DNA from: Lachnospiraceae bacterium
GTDB taxonomy: Bacteria > Bacillota > Clostridia > Lachnospirales > Lachnospiraceae
Direction: 5' to 3'
Assembly (NCBI GenBank): GCA_024403355.1
Contig: JAKSRW010000008.1
Span: 1 to 64,000 of the forward strand
DNA: 64,000 nt
The position numbers were made by a program, and so were the translations under genes. Position 1 is the stretch's first letter; each line of letters starts with the position of its first letter. The notes under the pieces are model-generated. The model saw nothing but the letters and a program-made list of their open reading frames with translations, had not been told where the DNA came from and searched no databases. This document shows, piece by piece, positions 25,685 to 33,743 of this stretch.

Positions 25685-26590
25685 ATGAAAAAATTATTAG
25701 CTTTAATTTGTGCACTTACCGCTGTTTTCTGCGTAGGCTGCTCTTCTTCAGACAAGCCCGCAGAGACCGCTGCACCCACAGAGGCTGTTGCTTCTACCGT
25801 AACTCCCGAACCCAGCGCGACTCCCGAGCCTACTGCGACTCCTGAGCCCACTGCAACACCTACTCCCGAGCCTACAGCAACTCCTGAGCCCACCGCGACT
25901 CCTGAGCCTACGCCTGTATGGGAGCCTGTATTCGAAAAGGAATGGGATGTATCAGATGTTGATATTTCATGGATTGATCCCGAAGCAAAGCTCGTAGCTT
26001 TCACCTTTGATGACGGTCCCACAAAGTTTTACGATGACATTCTCAATACTCTCGAGGAAAACAATATGCACGCCACCTTCTTTGTATGGGGCCAGCAGTA
26101 CAGAGATGCCTTCAAGGAGGCTATGGAGCACGTTGTTTCGGCAGGCTGCGAGTTCGGAAATCACACCTGGAAGCATCCGTATCTGACAAAAATCAGCGCC
26201 GAAGAGATTCAGGCCGAGGTAGAACAGACAAGAGCTCTTCTTGAGACCTTCACCGGCAAGCAGGAATTCCTGGTTCGTCCTCCTTACGGTTCGGCAAATG
26301 CAGACGTAAAGGCAAATGTGTTCTTCCCTATGATTAACTGGTCACTCGATACCGGTGACTGGAACAGCGGCACATATGACAGCGTTTACGAGAAGCTCGT
26401 AAATGTAAAGGATGGCGACATCGTTCTGATGCATGCCAGCTACAAATACACCTACGAGGCTGTACGTGATGTAATCCCCGTGCTCAAGGAGCAGGGCTTC
26501 CAAATCGTAAGCGTATCAGAGCTCTGTAAAATGAGAGGCAAGACACTTAAGGCAAACGCAGCACCCCTCGGCGCCAGAGTAACGGGCTGA
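25685..26590 (+). CDS. Polysaccharide deacetylase (NodB domain) lipoprotein
   Basis: Removes N- or O-acetyl groups from an extracellular polysaccharide, most often peptidoglycan N-acetylglucosamine. 301 residues from ATG 25685; GGAGG sits 4 bases before it, inside a slightly longer frame. Lipoprotein signal with Cys19 (FCVGCSS). A 45-residue linker of TPEP/TATP repeats (about 37-78). NodB motifs: TFDDGP (107-112; Asp109, Asp110), NHTWKHPY (His160, His164), RPPYGSAN, WSLDTGDW and VLMHA. All metal and catalytic residues are present, so it should be active. Monocistronic. The linker resembles that in the Ig-like protein at 19947. Confidence 0.93.
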   Translation: MKKLLALICALTAVFCVGCSSSDKPAETAAPTEAVASTVTPEPSATPEPTATPEPTATPTPEPTATPEPTATPEPTPVWEPVFEKEWDVSDVDISWIDPEAKLVAFTFDDGPTKFYDDILNTLEENNMHATFFVWGQQYRDAFKEAMEHVVSAGCEFGNHTWKHPYLTKISAEEIQAEVEQTRALLETFTGKQEFLVRPPYGSANADVKANVFFPMINWSLDTGDWNSGTYDSVYEKLVNVKDGDIVLMHASYKYTYEAVRDVIPVLKEQGFQIVSVSELCKMRGKTLKANAAPLGARVTG

Positions 26591-26683
26591 TGATGGTCTC
26601 TTGGGGACGGGGTCAGTGGCTCATGGTCTCTTGGGGACGGGGTCAGTGGTTCATGATTTCTTGGGGATGAGGTTGTTAATGCA
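26591..26683 (+). repeat. Three 30-base tandem units, left inverted-repeat arm
   Basis: Units 26594-26623 and 26624-26653 differ by one base (core GGTCTCTTGGGGACGGGGTC); a third, 26654-26683, is decayed. Bases 26591-26624 recur inverted at 28493-28526 with one mismatch. Confidence 0.85.
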
Positions 26684-26699
26684 AAATCATTCCAAAATT

Positions 26700-26735
26700 A
26701 TAGCCACATTATGTTGATACGCATAATGTGGCTAT
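26700..26735. terminator. 14-bp palindrome at end of the AT-rich cassette
   Basis: ATAGCCACATTATG / CATAATGTGGCTAT, perfect 14-bp stem with 8-base loop. On the minus strand it follows the lipoprotein gene; the T tract (AATTTT) is weak. Confidence 0.7.
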
Positions 26736-26757
26736 TATCTGGGGATTAATAATACTT

Positions 26758-27462
26758 TTATATTACTGCTTTCCCCCAGTTTATTTTAATATCTATATTC
26801 TCCATAATTTGAACAATACTAGCGGTTTTAACTTCTTCCCTATGCCTTTCAAATGTTTCTTTCGCATAGTCCTGCGCACTATTTGTATCTCCTCCTGAAA
26901 GGATTGCCTTCATATCTTTCAACCTATCCAATTCAAAAAAGGGATCTTCCTCACAAGACCAATTTCCATCTTCTTCTGTAGCTTTCACCATATAATAATA
27001 TGAATCTTTCTCTGTTCGCCCATAGTCATCTTGAATACTGTAATCAACCTTTACCGTTGTGCTACTTCTGTCCGGATAGTAATATACTGATAAAATGTCC
27101 AATGTCTTTCCCTTTTTCTCAGTTAGGCTGCTTTTCAATCTTTTTACTGTGAATATACACTCCACATCATTCTCGTCAAGTTTCTTCATATTTAATATTT
27201 TATCATAATCTTTAATTTTTTCCTGTTCTGATTTCAACAAATCATTATACAGCTTTTCTATTTCTATTATCTCATCATAAGAAGGCGTCACCTCCATTGC
27301 CTTATCTATTTTATGTTGTAATGACTTAATATTTTCCGGAACTTGATTTTCAGTATTAGTTGTTATAGCGTTTTGTGTATTGTTCCCTGTAGAATTAGTT
27401 GAAGCACATCCGGATAACGCAAATACCAAGATGCAGCTAATAATAAAATTTATTTTCTTCAT
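26758..27462 (-). CDS. Hypothetical lipoprotein in AT-rich cassette
   Basis: 234 residues, not recognised. Lipoprotein signal with lipobox LSGC (Cys19), then a Thr/Asn-rich spacer (STGNNTQNAITTNTENQ). A helical segment follows (IKSLQHKIDKAMEVTPSYDEIIEIEKLYNDLLKSEQEKIKDYD), then a small beta-rich part (ILSVYYYPDRSSTTVKVDYSIQDD) resembling NTF2-like or PepSY-like secreted folds only in general character. Its ATG overlaps the stop of the upstream gene by one base (TAATG), so the two are translationally coupled. Codon use is clearly more AT-rich than the neighbours, suggesting transfer. Confidence 0.8.
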   Translation of the reverse strand: MKKINFIISCILVFALSGCASTNSTGNNTQNAITTNTENQVPENIKSLQHKIDKAMEVTPSYDEIIEIEKLYNDLLKSEQEKIKDYDKILNMKKLDENDVECIFTVKRLKSSLTEKKGKTLDILSVYYYPDRSSTTVKVDYSIQDDYGRTEKDSYYYMVKATEEDGNWSCEEDPFFELDRLKDMKAILSGGDTNSAQDYAKETFERHREEVKTASIVQIMENIDIKINWGKAVI

Positions 27463-28352
27463 TATTTAAATCCTTTCTTACATTTTCCACATAAATTCAT
27501 TTCAATGGTTCCTGCATATTTGCTCAAGCCCATTGCAGATGTTTTCCATACAAATGCCTTTAGATTACTATATGCTGCAATATCAGAACTTATAGTAGCA
27601 TCAGTAATTTCAGGACCAAGCGTAACTTTTGCCTTCATGAAGTCGTTTTCAGGAATACTCATTCTTACGGCATATTTCTTACTTAAATCCATTTTCGACA
27701 GGATATGATCCTCCAAGCATATTTGAAGTCTGGTTTCTTTTTCATAATACCAAATCAGTCCTTTTACAAAACCAATATTAGATTCTCTATATATTTTCCA
27801 TTCATCCGTTGAAAATATGTAATTTGTTTGAGTATTGTATTTAAGTGACACCCTACCTTCTTTTTCATCTGCATAAACCAAGTCTTTAAACATGATATGA
27901 AAATCTTTATTCTCTTCCAAGTTTTGAAAATCAACGAAACCAGAATCGTTCTCCTCAACCAATGAAAACTTAGCATTATCTATCACTTTTTTTATTTGAT
28001 TTTTGGTAAAAGATATGGATCCTCCCTTCCCATTTAATCCCGAATACAAATACCATAGAGGAAGATTTTCATTTATACCGGTGCTTAAGCATAATGCAAA
28101 ATACTTTTTTTGTTTTTCATTATCTCCATACTGTGCCGAATCCTTCACATCATTAAATCCATCAACGCAAAATATCAGCAAACTATGCGATTCAATTATC
28201 TTTTCTAACGCTTCCAAAGAAGTATAATGGCAATATCTATCATGACTAAATTCACGTCCTTCCAAATATGAATCTAATGACTTAGCGGAATTTTTTGCCG
28301 GAAAACTACGCCAGTTATTATCATCCAAGATGACCACCCCTTTCAATAACAC
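27462..28352 (-). CDS. DUF2971-like protein
   Basis: About 296 residues. The N-terminal third has the DUF2971 pattern: YCHYTSLEALEKIIESHSLLIFCVDGFNDVKD, followed by YFALCLSTGINENLPLWYLYSGLNGKGGSISF, where families of this type show a W-x-x-Y-x(n)-G-x-x-I-x-F block. DUF2971 proteins are often found in defence islands and mobile regions but have no settled activity. A longer frame from a TTG at 28364 would place the GGAGG site inside the protein, so GTG at 28352 (5 bases after GGAGG) is chosen; a TTG at 28328 after AAAGGGG is another option. C-terminal CGKCKKGF could be half a metal site. AT-rich, unlike flanking genes. Confidence 0.75.
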   Translation of the reverse strand: MLLKGVVILDDNNWRSFPAKNSAKSLDSYLEGREFSHDRYCHYTSLEALEKIIESHSLLIFCVDGFNDVKDSAQYGDNEKQKKYFALCLSTGINENLPLWYLYSGLNGKGGSISFTKNQIKKVIDNAKFSLVEENDSGFVDFQNLEENKDFHIMFKDLVYADEKEGRVSLKYNTQTNYIFSTDEWKIYRESNIGFVKGLIWYYEKETRLQICLEDHILSKMDLSKKYAVRMSIPENDFMKAKVTLGPEITDATISSDIAAYSNLKAFVWKTSAMGLSKYAGTIEMNLCGKCKKGFK

Positions 28353-28375
28353 TATTTCCTCCAAATTTTTTTACT

Positions 28376-28402
28376 ATTATACCCCCCCCGAGAAATTGTC
28401 AA
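28376..28402 (-). promoter_or_regulatory. Promoter with poly-G spacer, DUF2971 cassette
   Basis: Perfect -35 TTGACA (28397-28402) and -10 TATAAT (28376-28381) separated by 15 bases, of which the last eight are G (28382-28389 read as C on the plus strand). The GGAGG/GTG start of the DUF2971 gene is 24 bases on. Confidence 0.8.
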
Positions 28403-28492
28403 CACAATTCAAATGATTTAGCAATTTTATTTTGAATATTGTTTTACAAATTATATTTTTTTTACAGTATCCTAATTCCAAATTCATGCAAA

Positions 28493-28526
28493 ATGAGCCA
28501 CTGCCCCCGTCCCCAAGAGACCATCA
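28493..28526 (-). repeat. Right inverted-repeat arm of the cassette
   Basis: 34 bases inverted relative to 26591-26624, 33 of 34 identical. The gap 28365-28790 holds the poly-G promoter, this arm and dispersed repeat C; no gene is seen there. Confidence 0.85.
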
Positions 28527-28621
28527 AAAAAACTATTGCTTTTTTGAATGTGTCAAGTTATAATCTAAACATTATAGGTACTATAGGATATGTTTATATG
28601 CGATTTATTTCGAATAATAGA

Positions 28622-28763
28622 GTCAAACTCGTGACCGCTTCGCTTGTCACTCGTTATAAAATCGCTGCTACCGCAGCTTACGAGGTACGGGGCTTGAACC
28701 CCGCACCTCGCGAAAGCTTCACCCACCGCCTAAAGGCAGTGGGTTATCTTTCTATTTTATATA
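28622..28763 (+). repeat. Dispersed palindromic repeat, copy C
   Basis: Full copy, near-identical to A and B2, same strand, preceded by a plain AT-rich flank without the left palindrome seen at copy A. It ends about 40 bases before the MmgE/PrpD start codon, so its hairpins lie in that gene's leader or promoter region. Confidence 0.85.
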
Positions 28764-28802
28764 TAAGACAACCTCATACAGGAAAAGGACATGGTGATTA
28801 AT

Positions 28803-30158
28803 ATGACAGACTGTGGAAGAGCACTCAGTAATTTTGTTTTTAATTTAAAGTTCTCGGATTTAGACGAAAAGACAATAGAAAATACCAGAATATACATCGC
28901 TGATTACATGGCGGCCAGTCATGCCGGCTACAAGGTTAATGCGGCTTTCAATAAATCGATGCTGGAAATTGTAGATGCGATGGATGGCGGCGATGAGGCA
29001 TCGGTCCTCTTAAATTCGAAGAAAATGTCAGTTGAGAATGCGGCCTTTATGAATGCGGTTTATGCACACGGTGCCGATATGGACGACGGTAACAGAAAGG
29101 CCAGGGGCCATGTGGCAGCATCGGTTATGTCCGCGGTTTTTGCGGTTGCAGAGACTATGGATGTGAGCTGGGAGGATGTATTTGTTGCCATTAATGCAGG
29201 CTATGATATTTATAACAGAACTGCTGCTGCGGTTCAGCCCGACCTGGTTCACCGTGGTTTTCATTCTACGGGTACCGCAGGTGCCATCGCGTGCGGCGGT
29301 GCGGTAGCAAAGCTTATGGGACTGAGTGAAGACAAGATTTACAGTGCGATGGGCATTAGCGCAATCCAGGCCAGCGGACTCATTATCATCGCAGAGAGCG
29401 GTCAGGCGTGCAAGCCGCTGAACCCTGCAAATGCTGCAAAAACCGGTATCATTTCAGCCAAGCTTGCGGCAAAGGGAGTCACAGGTCCCGTGAACTTCCT
29501 TGAAAGCAAAAAGGGCTGGTTCCATGCCATGGCTGACAATATCGATGAGGCTGCCATTTGGGATGGCCTTGGTAAAGAATTCACCATAAATGAAAGCTAC
29601 CTTAAACCTTATCCTTCCTGCAGGCATACCCATTGCGGAATCGAGGCCGTTATGAAGCTTCGTGCCAAGCTTGCCGCAGAAGGCAGAAGCCTTGACGAAA
29701 TTGATAAAATTAATGTTAACATTTACAACGATGCAATTCAGATTGCGGGTATAATTGAAATCCCTGCAAATCCTGATGATGCAAAATTCTCGATACACTA
29801 CAGTCTGGCAGTTGCTCTTCAGAAGGGTAATTACACTCTTAAGGATCTCGAGGAACCTGTTAGCGATATGAGCCGCAGGCTGGTAGAAAAAATTCATCTT
29901 ATTCCCGATTCGTCAATGGAAGACACAAAGGCAGGCATCAGAGGTTCTGCTGTTGAAATTATTCTTGCGGACGGAAGCTCCTGCAAAGAAACCGTACTGC
30001 TTCCTAAGGGCGACGCGGCCAATCCCTTCAGCTGGGAGGACATGCTGCTCAAGGCAGAGGCTTGTCTGGAAGACATTGAAGCTGCCGGTTCTGCTTCTGC
30101 AATGGTAGAAAAAATCCGCGGACTCAACTTGATGGAGGCTTACAGCTACCTTGCATAA
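28803..30158 (+). CDS. MmgE/PrpD family protein
   Basis: About 451 residues. Relatives are 2-methylcitrate dehydratase, cis-aconitate decarboxylase and iminodisuccinate epimerase, all acting on small di- or tricarboxylates. Visible family text: IADYMAASHAGY, AFMNAVYAHGADMDDGNRKARGHVAASVMSAVFAVAE, AGYDIYNR, HRGFHSTGTAGAIACGGAVAKLMGLSEDKIYSAMGISAIQASGL, KPLNPANAAKTGIISAKLA and LKPYPSCRHTHCGIEA (the active-site His/Lys region). The substrate cannot be told. Start 28803 matches the family N-terminus; ATG 28791 is two bases from AAAGGAC. Followed by an SLC13-type carrier, which suggests uptake and conversion of a carboxylate. Confidence 0.92.
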   Translation: MTDCGRALSNFVFNLKFSDLDEKTIENTRIYIADYMAASHAGYKVNAAFNKSMLEIVDAMDGGDEASVLLNSKKMSVENAAFMNAVYAHGADMDDGNRKARGHVAASVMSAVFAVAETMDVSWEDVFVAINAGYDIYNRTAAAVQPDLVHRGFHSTGTAGAIACGGAVAKLMGLSEDKIYSAMGISAIQASGLIIIAESGQACKPLNPANAAKTGIISAKLAAKGVTGPVNFLESKKGWFHAMADNIDEAAIWDGLGKEFTINESYLKPYPSCRHTHCGIEAVMKLRAKLAAEGRSLDEIDKINVNIYNDAIQIAGIIEIPANPDDAKFSIHYSLAVALQKGNYTLKDLEEPVSDMSRRLVEKIHLIPDSSMEDTKAGIRGSAVEIILADGSSCKETVLLPKGDAANPFSWEDMLLKAEACLEDIEAAGSASAMVEKIRGLNLMEAYSYLA

Positions 30159-30236
30159 GTGGGGGCTCTTTGGGTAGGCTCTTGGACGAGACCACCAAAA
30201 ACCACATAGAAAAAACAAATTCAGAAAGGATTTCTT

Positions 30237-31556
30237 ATGTTGCAGATTATTGAATATATTCAGGCGAATTCAGGCGTAGCCTCACTCATCGTATTCGGAC
30301 TCTGCATTATACTGTTTATCTGGGATAAGCTTCCCATGGCGACATCCGCAATTCTAGGCTGTATCGTGATGGTACTTCTCGGAATCGGCAGCTTCAGCAG
30401 TGCATTCGGATCGTTTGCGAGCACAACAGTCATAATGCTGATAGGCGTGCTGATTGTCGGTATGGCGATTGATGAAACAGGTGTTGCGAGCAAAATCGGC
30501 GATGTAATTATGAAGTTCTCGAAGGGCAGCGAAAGAATGCTGATGGCCATTTCGTTTACAATTGCCTTCATTCTTTCGACCTTTATGACAAATGTAACAG
30601 TTCTTGCGATTTTTATTCCGATTATGTTTTCGCTCGGAAAAGCAAACAAAAATATTCATCCGATGAATCACGTAATCCCCCTGACGCTCGCCGTTAATGC
30701 GGGCGGTATTGCAACGCTGGTAGGTTCATCACAGCAGATGACTGCTCAGGGTCTTCTTGAAAAGTACGAATATCCCGTATTTGAAGTCTTTGATTTTATG
30801 CCATTTGGAATTATTGTCGGCATAGTAAGCCTGCTCTACTGTCTTTTTATCGGTTACCCTCTGGGTAAGAAAATTTGGGGAAATCGTGACCAAAGTGAAA
30901 TGACAAAGGAAATTGATGTTAAAAAGGAACCGGTTAAAAAGAGCAGAATAGTTGCCATTTGCATCATTTTTGCACTGATGGTTTTCTTCTATATTGTGCA
31001 GAAGGTGCCCTTTACAGACATCGAAGTTAAGCCTCATGTGACCTCTACGCTGGCCGCACTTGCCTGCATCATCACAGGCTGTATTACTCAGAAAAAAGCA
31101 GTAACAAATCTTAATTGGAATATAATCGGCCGACTTGCTGCTTGTCTCGGACTGGCTACAGTTCTCAAGGAGGCGGGCGGTATCGATATCATCTCCGACT
31201 GGTTTATGTACTTCACCGGCGCTGATGTTTCTCCCTTTGCGATATTTGTAATCCTTGTACTCTTTGCACAAATCAGCAGTCTTTTTATCTCAAATTCAAC
31301 CGCGATTTCTATTGCTCTTCTTGTGGTAATGTCGATTGCACCGGAGATGAACCTGAATGTTCCCGCTTATGCGATGGGAATTATCTTTGGCTCAAGTTTG
31401 GGCTGTTCATGTCCTCTTTCCGGCTCAACCTGGGGTATTTCAATGGCCGCCGGCTACAAGTTCAGAGATTACTTCAAGTATGGTGTACTTGTAGATTTGC
31501 TGGGCTTTATAGCAACCATTATATCAGTACCGCTCATTATGGGCCTGACAATTTAA
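30237..31556 (+). CDS. SLC13/DASS-type anion permease
   Basis: 439 residues, about 11 hydrophobic segments. Two inverted halves each have a hairpin with Ser/Asn/Thr motifs: FILSTFMTNVTVLAIFIPIMF with NAGGIATLVGSS, and ISSLFISNSTAISIALLVVM with GSSLGCSCPLSGSTWG. This is the layout of sodium- or proton-coupled di/tricarboxylate carriers of the DASS and related ion-transporter superfamily. Follows the MmgE/PrpD gene by 78 bases with a good AGAAAGG site (7 bases from ATG). Likely imports the substrate of that enzyme. A terminator follows at 31664. Confidence 0.88.
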   Translation: MLQIIEYIQANSGVASLIVFGLCIILFIWDKLPMATSAILGCIVMVLLGIGSFSSAFGSFASTTVIMLIGVLIVGMAIDETGVASKIGDVIMKFSKGSERMLMAISFTIAFILSTFMTNVTVLAIFIPIMFSLGKANKNIHPMNHVIPLTLAVNAGGIATLVGSSQQMTAQGLLEKYEYPVFEVFDFMPFGIIVGIVSLLYCLFIGYPLGKKIWGNRDQSEMTKEIDVKKEPVKKSRIVAICIIFALMVFFYIVQKVPFTDIEVKPHVTSTLAALACIITGCITQKKAVTNLNWNIIGRLAACLGLATVLKEAGGIDIISDWFMYFTGADVSPFAIFVILVLFAQISSLFISNSTAISIALLVVMSIAPEMNLNVPAYAMGIIFGSSLGCSCPLSGSTWGISMAAGYKFRDYFKYGVLVDLLGFIATIISVPLIMGLTI

Positions 31557-31663
31557 TGGTATCTTCTAATGAATTAAAATCAATTTTCAGCTACAATATG
31601 AAACACTTTATTAGTTTCAATAATCTCTTTTAAATGTTCTTTTATGAATTCTGCAGCGGCACA

Positions 31664-31697
31664 AAAATAAGGGGCTGATTTTTACAGCCCCTTTATT
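31664..31697. terminator. Bidirectional terminator between permease and GGDEF gene
   Basis: AAGGGGCTG / CAGCCCCTT, 9-bp stem, T-rich on both sides. Serves two convergent genes. Confidence 0.85.
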
Positions 31698-31704
31698 CTA
31701 CAGA

Positions 31705-33537
31705 TTAATCTGTATTCTCTGATTGACTCTTTTCAATTATTACCTGTTCTATTGCTTCAACAGATTTTTCTTCCGAAGTATCAATTACCGGTTCATCGAT
31801 TTTTTCAGCCGCTTCTATTTTTTCAGCTTCCGCTGCCGGCTTCTCATCAATAGTAACTCCGATAGATTGTGCAGCCTTCAATGCCTCGTTTTCAGCCTTA
31901 AGCTTCTCTATTAGCTCAGCAGGGCTCTCATTCTCCAAATTAATCGGGCCACGCTCCGCTTTTTCTCTTCTGGGTGTTTCTCCGCGCTTAGCCTTCATGC
32001 TCTTCTTGTTTTCATACATTTCAGAATCCGCACGGGCAAATACGTCATTAAATACAAAATCGCTGTCTGAATTATAAACCGACATACCCGAAGCAAATGT
32101 GATTCCATCGGTAGCCTCCGCAGCCATTTTTCTAAGCTTCTCAAAATTAGCCACACGATCATCATAATCCGAGCCGGTTGCGACAATTACGAACTCATCG
32201 CCACCGATTCTGAATACAGGGCTGTGACCAAATACACTGCAGATTTTTCCGCAGGCGGTCTTAATCAGCTTATCGCCGGCCTCATGTCCAAGTGTATCGT
32301 TTGTGGTCTTGAGATTATTTACGTCACACATGATGATCGCAAACTTCACCTTTTCACCATGCTCAATTGCGTTATTATACTCGCGCTCGGTTCTGAAATA
32401 TGCGGTCTTATTCTTAACGCCTGTCAGCATATCCGAAGTAGCAAGAACCTCAGTCTCGTGAAGCTTTGTACTATATTCCATGTAACGGCGGGTTTCTGCA
32501 TCGATATCATGAGTTGCCGCAATGACCATAAACTTATTGTCAGAGCTTGTATCCGGAATAATTTTACTCTCGTAATACTTGATTTCGCCATTAATCTGAA
32601 CACGGTAACGAACCAGCACAACCTTGGTCTCAGATAAAGAAAGAATAAGTCCTCTGGGGTAGAACTGTTCCTTAACGTACGCACGGTCCTCCTCATAAAC
32701 CAGACGCTCGGTGAACATATTTACATACTCACCGTAAGAAAGCTTCGTTAAATCCGCATCCGACTTATCAACTAAGGAATCCGAGAAGAACTTCAGAATC
32801 TTATTATTATTGAGGTCGATGTACATGATATTTTCGAAGTCGGCCGAAAGTGCAGAAAGAACCTCGATAGACTTCATGGACTGCTTGAGCTCCGCATTTG
32901 CTGATGCGGAATCCTTGCGGTACTTTTCACTGCTGTGCTTCAGCATGAAATAGCTCTGGCAACGGAAATTCATAATCACCATATGCATTCCAATACAAAG
33001 CAGAGTAACTATTATCGCAATGGCTATATCTGCTGAAAATACCTCCGGGGATTCCTTCTCCGATGAAAGAATCAGGAAATATAAAAACATAATTACATCA
33101 ATTGACGCCACTCTCAGGGAACTGTCTGCGGTGATTACATTAAAAATTATCAATACTATAAAATACGTCGCAGACTGCAGACTGGTGAATACATACATTG
33201 ACATATGCATTCCCATTATCAGCATAAAAAGACTTAGCCCGTAATGAACCACGTTCATAAACGGTCCGTCTTCATATACTACATAAAAAAGAACAAAGAT
33301 GATTAGGCCGGACGCCAGAAACAATGACAGGTTTACGGCAAAGATATACGGGTACGGAGAGTCATTTCCGATGGAATGCCAAAATAGTCCGCCGAATATC
33401 ACCGCTGAAAAAATGGACAATATTCGCCAGACTTTGAGATTCATCTTGTCAAACACCGGTCGAAGGGCATAAAAGTCATCCTTCTCCAGGCCGCCATAAC
33501 AGATGAAGTTTATCACTTTCTCTCTGATTTTGTTCAT
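31705..33537 (-). CDS. Membrane GGDEF diguanylate cyclase
   Basis: 610 residues. N-terminal membrane sensor with about six spans between 36 and 192 (VWRILSIFSAVIFGGLFW; FAVNLSLFLASGLIIFVLFYVV; IAIAIIVTLLCIGMHMVI). A coiled linker (200-225) and a PAS-like fold (about 226-345) come next. GGDEF domain about 360-510: ATSDMLTGVKNKTAYF, IIMCDVNNLKTTNDTLGHEAGDKLI, FRIGGDEFVIV at 442-452. Active site intact; no RxxD inhibitory site five residues before it. The last 90 residues are an acidic, Glu/Ala-rich tail with a predicted coiled coil (SPAELIEKLKAENEALKAAQS). Lies next to the T4P locus and may feed it c-di-GMP. Confidence 0.9.
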   Translation of the reverse strand: MNKIREKVINFICYGGLEKDDFYALRPVFDKMNLKVWRILSIFSAVIFGGLFWHSIGNDSPYPYIFAVNLSLFLASGLIIFVLFYVVYEDGPFMNVVHYGLSLFMLIMGMHMSMYVFTSLQSATYFIVLIIFNVITADSSLRVASIDVIMFLYFLILSSEKESPEVFSADIAIAIIVTLLCIGMHMVIMNFRCQSYFMLKHSSEKYRKDSASANAELKQSMKSIEVLSALSADFENIMYIDLNNNKILKFFSDSLVDKSDADLTKLSYGEYVNMFTERLVYEEDRAYVKEQFYPRGLILSLSETKVVLVRYRVQINGEIKYYESKIIPDTSSDNKFMVIAATHDIDAETRRYMEYSTKLHETEVLATSDMLTGVKNKTAYFRTEREYNNAIEHGEKVKFAIIMCDVNNLKTTNDTLGHEAGDKLIKTACGKICSVFGHSPVFRIGGDEFVIVATGSDYDDRVANFEKLRKMAAEATDGITFASGMSVYNSDSDFVFNDVFARADSEMYENKKSMKAKRGETPRREKAERGPINLENESPAELIEKLKAENEALKAAQSIGVTIDEKPAAEAEKIEAAEKIDEPVIDTSEEKSVEAIEQVIIEKSQSENTD

Positions 33538-33693
33538 GCTCTGGTCCTTTGTGTTGTGATGATTGCCTGCGTAATCACTGGTTTCATTAGTTACTTTTTA
33601 TAACAAAAGTAAGGCTAGTATACCATATAGTGCTTTCTAATACAAGTAAGATAATTTTGCTATATGATTACAGAAACCGCAAAATAGTACGAT

Positions 33694-33729
33694 AAAAAAT
33701 AGCCGCATCCACCAAAGCAGATGCGGCTA
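33694..33729 (-). terminator. Terminator ending the T4P locus
   Basis: Stem TAGCCGCATC / GATGCGGCTA followed by six T on the minus strand. Immediately after the DUF5057-like gene. Confidence 0.92.
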
Positions 33730-33743
33730 CGAAGTATTTACTA

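Noticed and set aside
25685..26590. Long minus-strand frame opposite the NodB gene with VAVGSG repeats
   Set aside because: Mirror image of the TPEP/TATP linker codons; the plus strand encodes a complete deacetylase.
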